Part shown: positions 7,815 through 14,961 of the stretch, piece by piece
Position numbering within the stretch: the stretch's first letter is position 1
How the letters are laid out: each line of letters begins with the position of its first letter
Origin: Litorivivens sp041619575
GTDB taxonomy: Bacteria; Pseudomonadota; Gammaproteobacteria; Pseudomonadales; Spongiibacteraceae
DNA: 17,965 nucleotides
Assembly (NCBI GenBank): GCA_041619575.1
Contig: JBFKDP010000036.1
Location: 1 to 17,965, forward strand
Reading direction: 5' to 3'
Notes under the pieces: model-generated
What the model saw: only the letters and a program-made list of their open reading frames with translations
Databases searched by the model: none
What the model was told of the DNA's origin: nothing
Translations under genes and position numbers: made by a program

Positions 7815-8381
7815 TTGAGGATAAAGAACTCGCTTCAGCGCTCGGTATCTCGGCGGACGGTCGCACTAAGGCTGTGTGTGCTTGCGGCGCTTGTGCTGCC
7901 GATGTCGGTGCAGGCCGAAAAAGCCCAGCTTGAGTTGCGAGTGAAGTCCGCCTTTATCTATAACTTCACGAAATACATAACTTGGCAGGAAACCCCTGTA
8001 AACGCTGGTACCGAATTTCTGCGTATTTGTGTCGTCAGAGACCGTGAAGTTTTCGATCTAATGCGTGAAACCATTGCAATGAAACCCAGTCAGGGACGGG
8101 TTGTTGATGTTGTGTTGTTGCGTGAGCGAAATGAGATAAGTGACTGCCATGTTGCTTACGTGCCGGAAGCACGTTCGATGCAGGATTGGCGGCGCGAGAT
8201 GCAGGTTGCCGGACTGGTTACTATCGGTGAAGGTAGCCGTTTTGTGGATGACGGTGGCGTTTTTGGCTTCGTCATTGTTGACGACAAAATCCGTTTCGAA
8301 ATTAATCTGGAGCTGGCAGAGAGCAAAGGCATCAAGATCAGCAGTAAATTGCTTTCTTTGGCCAAGCGGGTTGTGTATTGA
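7815..8381 (+). CDS. YfiR family periplasmic protein (DUF4154)
   Basis: This is a 188-residue exported protein of the YfiR/DUF4154 family. In Pseudomonas, YfiR is the periplasmic repressor of the diguanylate cyclase YfiN and is controlled by the outer-membrane lipoprotein YfiB. A signal peptide ends near SVQA-EK at residue 34. Family hallmarks are KSAFIYNFTKYITW at about 44-57 and, near the end, GGVFGFVIVDDKIRFEINL followed by the ISSKLLSLAKRVV stretch. The mature part has only two cysteines, C72 and C111, which could form one disulfide. The start is uncertain. The TTG at 7815 is preferred because AAGGG lies eight bases upstream; in-frame GTG codons at 7806 and 7791 are alternatives. It begins just after the receptor stop and its own stop overlaps the kinase start, so it is firmly in the operon. 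Confidence 0.9.
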   Translation: MRIKNSLQRSVSRRTVALRLCVLAALVLPMSVQAEKAQLELRVKSAFIYNFTKYITWQETPVNAGTEFLRICVVRDREVFDLMRETIAMKPSQGRVVDVVLLRERNEISDCHVAYVPEARSMQDWRREMQVAGLVTIGEGSRFVDDGGVFGFVIVDDKIRFEINLELAESKGIKISSKLLSLAKRVVY

Positions 8382-10003
8382 TGGCGATGCGGCTGCTCAA
8401 TATCAGCAATTTGCCGATACGCTACAAAATGATCGTAGCGATTCTGGGCACCAGTTTATTTGTGTTGCTGATTAATGCAGTGGTTTATCTGGCGTTGGGT
8501 TGGGGAACCACCAAGACACGCATAGAGCATGAACTCAAGGTAACATCACAGATATACGCTGAAAATGTATCGGCTGCTCTAAGTTTTAATGATGAGCAGG
8601 CGGCCAATACGCTGCTAGCTTCTCTCAAAGTCATCACTGAATTGGAACTTGCTTGCGTCTACAAAGTCGATGCAGGTACTCAGGAGGCCGACCTTTTTGC
8701 CCAGTACAGTGTCAATGCCGGCAATTCGGGCTGTAAGTCAGGGAACCTCCTGCTCAGCGATTCGGAAATGTCTCAGCACCTTGAAGTAATCAGCCCGGTA
8801 AAAGTTGGCAACGATCTGATTGGTTATGTGTACTTCCGGCGCACGATCGATGATCTTGTCGCTTCAACAAAACTGTCTGCAACTACGGTGCTCTTAACCC
8901 TGCTGATTTCTATTGCCGTCGCTTACAGTCTTGCGTCTTTTTTCAGACGGCTTATTGAACGTCCCATCGGCAGTCTGTTGGCCGTGACCCAGAAACTTTC
9001 TAATGATGCGGATTTTACTACTCGGGTAGAGAAGTTTGCGGACGATGAAATCGGCAGCCTGATTGACAGTTTCAATAATATGCTTGCGCAGATTCAGGAG
9101 CGCGACACGCAGCTTAGAGCGACACGCAGGGAGTTGGAACTGCGCGTGAGCGAGGTCGAAAGCTCTAATAATATTTTGAATGAAACTCTGGTGCGATTGA
9201 AAAAGACCCAGGAGCAATTGGTTCACCAAGAAAAAATGGCTTCTCTAGGTGCGCTGGTTGCAGGTGTTGCCCATGAAATCAATACACCTATTGGCGTTGG
9301 CGTGACGGCTTCATCGACATTACACGGCGCGACGGAGGAGACACTGGGTCTCTACGAAAATGGCAAGCTAACTGATTCGGGGTTGCGTAAGTATATGTCG
9401 ACGGCCATGCAGTCGGCCAATATTCTGCTGACCAACCTGAATCGCGCGGCCAACCTGATTCACAGCTTTAAGCAAGTAGCAGTGGACCAGTCCAGTAGTG
9501 AGACCCGTCAGTTCAACCTGCGCGAGTACATCGATGAAGTACTGCTGAGTTTACGGCCACGTATCAAGAAAACCCAGGTGGCGGTGACGGTCGATGTGGA
9601 TTCCTCTATTTCTGTGCACAGCTACCCGGGCGCTATATCGCAGATACTGACGAACCTGGTTATCAACTCATTGATTCATGCCTTTCCAAACGGCGAGGCC
9701 GGCGAAATCCTTGTGGCTTGTGAGTTGCTTGAAAACGATGAGATTCGCATGCACTACACAGACAATGGCGTTGGCATGTCCGATAAAAATTTGCAGAAGA
9801 TCTTTGATCCTTTTTTTACCACCCGTCGAGGCGCGGGCGGCAGTGGACTGGGGATGCACATCGTTTACAACCTGGTCAACCAGCAGTTAGGCGGGAGCAT
9901 TGCTATTGAAAGTACCGAAGGTCAAGGCATTGATGTTGTTATTACCTTTCCCAGCAATATTCGGCATCAACGTATTGCCCAGTCCGCAGGAGTAGTGACA
10001 TGA
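8381..10003 (+). CDS. Membrane sensor histidine kinase with periplasmic CHASE8-like domain and HAMP
   Basis: This is a 540-residue inner-membrane kinase. Two membrane segments, at about 17-39 and 165-187, flank a periplasmic domain of about 125 residues that begins with the RIEHELKVTSQIYAENVSAALSF pattern (residues 48-70) of CHASE8 domains, as in YfiN. A HAMP domain (about 188-240), a coiled coil (about 236-284) and the H box MASLGALVAGVAHEINTP with phosphoacceptor H298 follow. The ATPase part has the N box NLVINS near 425-430, DNGVGM at 461-466, FDPFFTT at 475-481 and GGSGLGMHIV at 486-495, so it looks catalytically complete. The ATG at 8381 overlaps the YfiR gene stop (TGATG). The neighbour implies that YfiR controls the periplasmic domain; that is inference. 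It overlaps the next gene by four bases. Confidence 0.92.
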   Translation: MAMRLLNISNLPIRYKMIVAILGTSLFVLLINAVVYLALGWGTTKTRIEHELKVTSQIYAENVSAALSFNDEQAANTLLASLKVITELELACVYKVDAGTQEADLFAQYSVNAGNSGCKSGNLLLSDSEMSQHLEVISPVKVGNDLIGYVYFRRTIDDLVASTKLSATTVLLTLLISIAVAYSLASFFRRLIERPIGSLLAVTQKLSNDADFTTRVEKFADDEIGSLIDSFNNMLAQIQERDTQLRATRRELELRVSEVESSNNILNETLVRLKKTQEQLVHQEKMASLGALVAGVAHEINTPIGVGVTASSTLHGATEETLGLYENGKLTDSGLRKYMSTAMQSANILLTNLNRAANLIHSFKQVAVDQSSSETRQFNLREYIDEVLLSLRPRIKKTQVAVTVDVDSSISVHSYPGAISQILTNLVINSLIHAFPNGEAGEILVACELLENDEIRMHYTDNGVGMSDKNLQKIFDPFFTTRRGAGGSGLGMHIVYNLVNQQLGGSIAIESTEGQGIDVVITFPSNIRHQRIAQSAGVVT

Positions 10004-10965
10004 CGGCTAGCGATAGATTGAAGTTGGCAATAGACGAAAAATGCCAAGGTGAGCTTGGGGGAAAGTCAGATTCCTGGGCCTTGTTGGTGGTTGATGACGA
10101 ACACGAAGTACACGCGGTGACAGCATTGGCACTGGAAGGCTTTGAGTACGCGGGGCGTGCCCTTGAAATAATCAATGCCTACTCTGCGGCAGAAGCTAAG
10201 CAGATACTTCAGGAACGCAACGATATTGCCATGATTTTGCTCGATGTCGTGATGGAAACGGACACGGCCGGCCTCGATCTGGCACGCTACATACGCGAAG
10301 TCCTGAACAACGCGTTTGTCCGTATTATCTTGCGAACAGGGCAGCCGGGCCAGGCACCGGAATATAGCGTTATTACTAGCTATGATATTAATGATTACAA
10401 AGAGAAAACGGAGCTAACACGGCAGAAGCTGTTTACCTGCGTTTATACAAGCCTTTCCTCCTACCGGGATCTGATTGCTCTGGAGAAGCATCGTGTCGGT
10501 TTGCTCAAGGTGATTGACGCCTCGGCAGATCTGTTTGAATGCAGCTCAATGAATGAATTTTCACAGGGGGTGATAGAACAAGTGGCGGCCTTGCTCTATC
10601 TGGAACAGGATCTGATTGTGGTCAGAGCCTCGGGCATCGCCCTAGAGAAATCAGACGGTGACATGGAGGTGGTGGCGGCAACGGGTCGCTACACTAAGCT
10701 CGCGCAGCACGGCGGTTACAAATCATTGCCCCCGGAGGTCTGCAAGCGTATTAGCACCGCCATGCTGGCGGCAAAAAACGTTTACGGCAGCAACTATTTT
10801 GTGGGTGTTTACACGACAGAAGGCCTGGTAAAACACGTTCTTTATATTTCCGGTGAAGAAAAAATCAGTATTCATGATTTCTCCCTTGTCGAGCTATTTG
10901 CGCGCAATATTGCGCTGGCGCACGAGAAGCTGATACTGCTGACGAAGCAGAATAGACCGGAGTGA
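10000..10965 (+). CDS. Response regulator with REC and DUF3369 domains
   Basis: This is a 321-residue cytoplasmic protein. The receiver domain at about 26-150 has the acidic pair in VVDDEHEVH, phosphoacceptor D82 in ILLDVVMETD, and a YKEKTEL segment with the conserved lysine. The rest, about 165-318, fits DUF3369, a GAF-like sensory domain usually found between a receiver and a GGDEF or HD-GYP output. Here there is no output domain after it. The start ATG forms an ATGA overlap with the kinase stop and has AGGAG seven bases upstream, so translation should be efficient. It is the most direct candidate partner for the kinase encoded before it. Its receiver is clearly paralogous to that of the next protein. 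How it signals onward, without an enzymatic or DNA-binding domain, is unclear. Confidence 0.9.
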   Translation: MTASDRLKLAIDEKCQGELGGKSDSWALLVVDDEHEVHAVTALALEGFEYAGRALEIINAYSAAEAKQILQERNDIAMILLDVVMETDTAGLDLARYIREVLNNAFVRIILRTGQPGQAPEYSVITSYDINDYKEKTELTRQKLFTCVYTSLSSYRDLIALEKHRVGLLKVIDASADLFECSSMNEFSQGVIEQVAALLYLEQDLIVVRASGIALEKSDGDMEVVAATGRYTKLAQHGGYKSLPPEVCKRISTAMLAAKNVYGSNYFVGVYTTEGLVKHVLYISGEEKISIHDFSLVELFARNIALAHEKLILLTKQNRPE

Positions 10966-10972
10966 AGAACTT

Positions 10973-12160
10973 ATGGTCGATTCAGACGATCGCCTCTTAC
11001 TTGCTGAAGAACCGCCTACCGTCGAGACGGAGCCAGAAGCACCGAGTTGGAAGGTATTGATCGTAGACGATGAAGACGAGGTGCACCGCATAACCCGGCT
11101 GGCGCTTGCAGATTTTCGTTTTGCCGGCCGTTCCTTGGAATTGGTTAGCGCCTATTCCGGGAGTGAGGCACAAGTTGCCATTATGCAGCATCCGGACGTC
11201 GCGATCATTCTGTTGGATGTGGTTATGGAGACTGACGATGCCGGCCTGCAGTTTGCGCGCTTTGTGCGGCAGACCGTCGGCAATCAGTTTGTACGCATTA
11301 TTCTGCGTACGGGGCAACCAGGAATGGCGCCTGAACGTCAGGTCATGAAGGTCTACGACATCAACGACTATCGTGCCAAAACTGAATTGACCCAGGACAG
11401 ATTGTATACCGTTATGCAAACCGCTCTGGCTTCCTACCGCGACATGGTTGCTTTGGCACGGAGTCGCCGACAACTGGTTGGCATGGTTGATGAGCTTGAT
11501 AAACTGTCTGAAATCAGTTCTGACTATGTACGTGAACCCCTGAAAGAAGTGCTGACGGCTGCGCAAACCCTTGTAAAGCAGTTAGAAAGCGATATAAGCC
11601 CGGAGCAACTTCGCCTCCTTGAGACAATTAAATCATTGACGACAGATGTCTACTTACGCGTTGATGATCTGGTTCGCCTTACCGAGACCGGCAGCTTTAA
11701 TGATGAGCGCACGCTGGTTGATATGAATGAGCTTGTCAGTGAAGCCAGAATTGCGCTGAAAGAGGAAATAGAATCGCGTTCCGCTCATATCGATGTTGAG
11801 CGGCTACCGTCTATCACGGGCAGTCGCAGGCAGTTGTATCAACTGATGTTAAATCTGATTTCCAATGCCATTCAATTTCATAGTGATGCGTCGCCAATGG
11901 TGTCCATTCAGGCGATACGTGAGGGTGACTACTGGAGCTTCCAGGTTGACGACAATGGAACAGGTATTCCTGTGGAAGAGCGCCAGTCTGTGTTTTCGCT
12001 TTTTCGCCGCAGCGGCCAGAAAACTACCGCGGCCGGTAGCGGGATTGGACTCAATATTTGCCGCAAGGTGATTCGCTGGCATGGCGGTGATATTCACATT
12101 GAAGAGAGTCCGTTGGGCGGGGCGAGAGTGGTGTTTACCTTGCCGGTGACCGACTCATGA
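10973..12160 (+). CDS. Receiver-ATPase protein: REC domain fused to a HATPase_c domain without a phosphoacceptor histidine
   Basis: This is a 395-residue cytoplasmic protein. The receiver at about 26-150 is complete, with phosphoacceptor D82 in ILLDVVMETD and a conserved lysine in YRAKTEL. A helical region at about 165-240 occupies the place of a dimerisation and H-box domain, but where relatives have the H-D-L-R-E-P-L pattern this protein reads D-Y-V-R-E-P-L (from D184), so the histidine is absent. The ATPase domain looks intact: N box LMLNLISNAIQF with N294 and N298, DDNGTGIP at 326-333, and GSGIGLNIC at 355-363. It may be a pseudokinase, an ATP-dependent scaffold, or an enzyme acting on a histidine in another protein. 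The start ATG lies eight bases after the previous stop with GGAG ten bases upstream. It overlaps the next gene by four bases. Confidence 0.88.
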   Translation: MVDSDDRLLLAEEPPTVETEPEAPSWKVLIVDDEDEVHRITRLALADFRFAGRSLELVSAYSGSEAQVAIMQHPDVAIILLDVVMETDDAGLQFARFVRQTVGNQFVRIILRTGQPGMAPERQVMKVYDINDYRAKTELTQDRLYTVMQTALASYRDMVALARSRRQLVGMVDELDKLSEISSDYVREPLKEVLTAAQTLVKQLESDISPEQLRLLETIKSLTTDVYLRVDDLVRLTETGSFNDERTLVDMNELVSEARIALKEEIESRSAHIDVERLPSITGSRRQLYQLMLNLISNAIQFHSDASPMVSIQAIREGDYWSFQVDDNGTGIPVEERQSVFSLFRRSGQKTTAAGSGIGLNICRKVIRWHGGDIHIEESPLGGARVVFTLPVTDS

Positions 12161-13404
12161 AGCAGCAGCCGGCTACAATACCCATCAATGGAAGCGTGAT
12201 TGACAGGCAGGCTTTTCTTGCGCAGTTGACACGTTTGACCAACGATGCTCTGCACAGTACCCGCCAACACGGACTGATAGTCGTAGATATTGATGCTCTG
12301 CGTTTTGTTAATGCGAGTAATGGCTTCGCCGCAGGTGATTATCTGCTCAAGCTGATGTCTGATCATCTCGTCAGTATGATGCAACACGGCTATATTGCTG
12401 CCTATCTCGACGCCGGCAGTTTCGGCATCTTGTTGCCTAACACCGAGTACGAAGATTTGTGCCAGCTAGCGGAAACGTTGGTGGAATCCGTTAGGCGTCG
12501 GGAATTTCACTGGCAGGACAGGGTATTTCATATCACTCTCTCGGCCGGTGCGACCATGTTGCGCGACAGTGATGGTGATGCCTCTGAGGTATTTGCGCGG
12601 GCGGAAATAGCCCTGTTTCGCGCAAAACGTGAGGGAGGCAATTGCATGCGTTTTGGCGTCGACGTGGACGCTGGCGGTGAGGAGCTTGCAGTCAGCTGGG
12701 CACCAAAAATTCACTACGCCTTTTTGCATGATGGCTTTCATTTGTGGTGTCAGCCTGTCGTCAGCTTAGACTCGCGTGAGGTTGAACTGCTTGATGTCAG
12801 CTATACGCTTGACGTAAATGGTAACGCGATCGCGGCGGAAGATTTCCGGTCGGAGTTGGTCGCGCTCGGGATGTCCATTACCTTGGATCGATGGTTGATT
12901 AGAAAACTGCGCGCCATCGTACTGACGGCCCACGCACGTGGGGATCATAAGCGCTATCTGTTCAAAGTGTCGGCGGAATCCGTAAAAGCTGCTGAGTTCT
13001 GGCGCTTTCTAAACGCAGAAATTACTCAGCACCCCGTGTTATGCAAAGCTGTCATTCTGGCCTTGCCGCACAATGTGCTTTGCGATGCCTTTGAAAGCAT
13101 GAAAAGTTTCGTCGACAAGCTGCACGAAATGGGTGCTGTTTTAGCCTTGGATGACTATGGGGCAGGCCTTGATAGCCTCCTCCAATTAAGGCACCTGTCG
13201 GTGGAGTATGTGCGTTTTTTACCCGAGATTTTGGCTGCGTACGATAGTAGCGACAGGGCGTCGGTTCTGGCTTCGCTGGTGCGTGCAGAAGGGAAGCGCG
13301 CTATTGCCAGTGGGGTGGATACTGAAGCTGATCTTCTCAGAGTGCGTGAGAACGGTTTTGTGTTGGGCCAGGGTGGGCTGTTGCCAAAGCGGCGATGCCA
13401 ATAA
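12157..13404 (+). CDS. Degenerate GGDEF-EAL domain protein
   Basis: This is a 415-residue cytoplasmic protein with the fold pattern of a diguanylate cyclase joined to a c-di-GMP phosphodiesterase but with both active sites lost. In the GGDEF half (about 37-160) the metal-binding VVDIDALRFVN and a GD motif remain, but the GGDEF loop reads DAGSF (85-89). In the EAL half (about 190-410) the QPVVSL strand is present. The EAL motif is replaced by LLDV near 201-204, the later catalytic glutamates are missing, and only DDYGAG (332-337) and a QG motif near the end recall the family. It is therefore probably not an enzyme; a c-di-GMP or nucleotide receptor, or a protein-binding output, is more likely. 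The ATG overlaps the previous stop (ATGA). It ends the operon three bases short of the convergent dusC stop. Confidence 0.85.
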   Translation: MKQQPATIPINGSVIDRQAFLAQLTRLTNDALHSTRQHGLIVVDIDALRFVNASNGFAAGDYLLKLMSDHLVSMMQHGYIAAYLDAGSFGILLPNTEYEDLCQLAETLVESVRRREFHWQDRVFHITLSAGATMLRDSDGDASEVFARAEIALFRAKREGGNCMRFGVDVDAGGEELAVSWAPKIHYAFLHDGFHLWCQPVVSLDSREVELLDVSYTLDVNGNAIAAEDFRSELVALGMSITLDRWLIRKLRAIVLTAHARGDHKRYLFKVSAESVKAAEFWRFLNAEITQHPVLCKAVILALPHNVLCDAFESMKSFVDKLHEMGAVLALDDYGAGLDSLLQLRHLSVEYVRFLPEILAAYDSSDRASVLASLVRAEGKRAIASGVDTEADLLRVRENGFVLGQGGLLPKRRCQ

Positions 13405-13407
13405 CAG

Positions 13408-14367
13408 TCAGCCCGCTTTGGCCAGATTGCCACCGATTATTTCAGTGTCCAGGGCTGCCAGTAACACGTCAGCGTCGGTAATCCGTTTGACGCGACTTAA
13501 GAGCAGTCCCGCTTCAGCATAATGTAAGCGTAAATACCCCAGCCACTGTTTGACCGGCCCGCAAGCGTGCCTAGCGGCGCAGTTTGCCTGTAGGGATGTC
13601 TGAAAGGTTCGCAACATGTCCACTACAGCATGCCAGGGCATTGCCTCTGTGCCCGATTTCAACTGTCTTGCCAGCCCCGGGTGCGCCAGTAGGCCGCGCC
13701 CCACCATCACATCATCACAATGGCTGGCCTGGCGACAGCGCTGATAATCCGCAGGCGTCCAGATTTCACCATTGGCGATGACAGGGATGCGGACTTTGGC
13801 CTTGATCTCAGCAATCCGGTGCCAATGCGCAGGGGGTTTGTAACCCTGGGCTTTTGTGCGAGCGTGCACGGTGAGCTCGTTGGCACCGGCACTGGCAATA
13901 GCGTTCGCAATATCGAGTAGGTAGTCACTGTGTTCGTAACCGAGTCGAATTTTGACTGTTACCGGTGTTTGCGCGGGTACGGCGCGTCGTACTTCATTAA
14001 CGATGCTGTGGATCAGCTCGGGTTCGTCGAGCAATATCGAACCGCCGCGGTGCTTATTGACGGTTTTTGCCGGGCAGCCAAAATTAAGATCAATGCCAGC
14101 CGCGCCCAATTCGGCCGCCCGGCTTGCATTGTCAGCCAGTGCACCGGGCTCACTTCCCAGCAACTGCAGGTAAACTTCCGTGCCTGAGGGCGTCCGGCTC
14201 CCTGCCTTTAGTTCCGGGCAATAGCGGTAAAAAACCCGCGGCGGCAGCAGCTGGGTAGTGACCCTGACAAATTCAGTCACACAGCGGTCGATACCGCCGA
14301 CTGCCGTTAGCAGGGCGCGCATTCGCGCATTGACGACGCCCTCCATCGGGGCGAGAACGAGCTTCAT
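13408..14367 (-). CDS. dusC: tRNA-dihydrouridine synthase DusC
   Basis: This flavin enzyme reduces a uridine in the tRNA D-loop to dihydrouridine; DusC of E. coli acts on U16. The 319-residue product is close to the usual DusC length and matches its distinctive start MKLVLAPMEGVV, the TEFVRV segment at 31-36, and SRTPSG at about 57-62. The catalytic cysteine C98 lies in LNFGCPAKTVN. The flavin-binding residues K139 in VKIRLG and H168 in VHARTK follow, then IPVIANGEI and the C-terminal KQWLGYLR typical of DusC. The chosen start is the ATG at 14367, with AAGG six bases upstream; an upstream in-frame codon at 14418 would lie above the likely promoter. It is convergent with the signalling operon and divergent from oadG. 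Confidence 0.93.
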   Translation of the reverse strand: MKLVLAPMEGVVNARMRALLTAVGGIDRCVTEFVRVTTQLLPPRVFYRYCPELKAGSRTPSGTEVYLQLLGSEPGALADNASRAAELGAAGIDLNFGCPAKTVNKHRGGSILLDEPELIHSIVNEVRRAVPAQTPVTVKIRLGYEHSDYLLDIANAIASAGANELTVHARTKAQGYKPPAHWHRIAEIKAKVRIPVIANGEIWTPADYQRCRQASHCDDVMVGRGLLAHPGLARQLKSGTEAMPWHAVVDMLRTFQTSLQANCAARHACGPVKQWLGYLRLHYAEAGLLLSRVKRITDADVLLAALDTEIIGGNLAKAG

Positions 14368-14392
14368 AGTGCACCTTTGATTCAAGCGCGGC

Positions 14393-14419
14393 AGTATAGC
14401 GTAAATACCGCTGTGCAAA
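14393..14419 (-). promoter_or_regulatory. Candidate sigma-70 promoter for dusC
   Basis: On the minus strand, TATACT (plus coordinates 14393-14398) matches five of six bases of the -10 consensus. TTTGCA at 14414-14419 is a partial -35 with a short 15-base spacer. The position suits a leader of about 20 bases before the ribosome site of dusC and supports the start at 14367 over the longer frame. The -35 is weak. Confidence 0.4.
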
Positions 14420-14527
14420 GAGCCGTATTGCCCGCAGACGGTGCAGAAATCGTTCGTGTAGTTTAAGCCACTGAAATCACTGTATTTTGTAGTTGAATTA
14501 CTCTTTCGATGGAAGCTGTGTTTGATC

Positions 14528-14556
14528 TTGCTGGCGTATCGGCATCTCTGTAAAGT
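14528..14556 (+). promoter_or_regulatory. Candidate sigma-70 promoter for the oadGAB operon
   Basis: TTGCTG at 14528-14533 and TAAAGT at 14551-14556 are separated by exactly 17 bases. The hexamers match three and four of six consensus bases. The element lies about 54 bases before the oadG start in an AT-richer stretch. This is a plausible but weak promoter call from pattern alone. Confidence 0.3.
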
Positions 14557-14609
14557 AAAAGATCTGCGTTATTAATCTTCGCTGCGACACGCCAGAGAGG
14601 TTGCCTTAC

Positions 14610-14858
14610 ATGTCGTCTACCTTGTTGGAGCAAGGTCTTGAACTCATGCTGTTTGGTATGGGCACAGTCTTCGTTTTTCTGACGCTTTTGATTGTGGTCA
14701 CTGGCTGGATGTCGAGCCTAGCCCAGCGCCTTGAGCCGCCCCCCGCTGCGCCCCTCGCGCGCAAGCGTCGAGGCGCTCCTGAAAGTCAGCCCTCGCCAGC
14801 GGTAGTTGCTGCAATGACTGCTGCTATTCACGAGTACAGAAAAGACTCTCGCCACTGA
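14610..14858 (+). CDS. oadG: Oxaloacetate decarboxylase gamma subunit OadG
   Basis: This is the small membrane subunit of the sodium-pumping oxaloacetate decarboxylase, which holds the alpha and beta subunits together and assists assembly. The 82-residue product has an N-terminal membrane helix at about 12-33 (LMLFGMGTVFVFLTLLIVV), a proline- and alanine-rich linker and a charged C-terminus ending in a histidine. The LFGMGTVF pattern is typical of OadG. The ATG at 14610 is preferred, with AGAGG nine bases upstream; an in-frame TTG at 14601 overlaps the ribosome site. It is the first gene of the oadGAB order seen in Vibrio and relatives. Confidence 0.9.
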   Translation: MSSTLLEQGLELMLFGMGTVFVFLTLLIVVTGWMSSLAQRLEPPPAAPLARKRRGAPESQPSPAVVAAMTAAIHEYRKDSRH

Positions 14859-14961
14859 ATTTTGAGTGATACTTGCTCAGTGCCCGGATTAATCGGGTTG
14901 GAGTTTTCACGATCCATGCTCCCGTCTGGGCATCGATCAGACAATGCTAGGAAATGACTCT

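Noticed and set aside
10997..11566. 189-codon minus-strand frame opposite the REC-HATPase gene
   Set aside because: The plus-strand receiver domain is unmistakable and the antisense frame lacks any motif.
14883..14897. Near-palindrome CCCGGATTAATCGGG between oadG and oadA
   Set aside because: The pairing needs a bulge and a very small loop, and a terminator here would cut the oad operon; it is probably chance.
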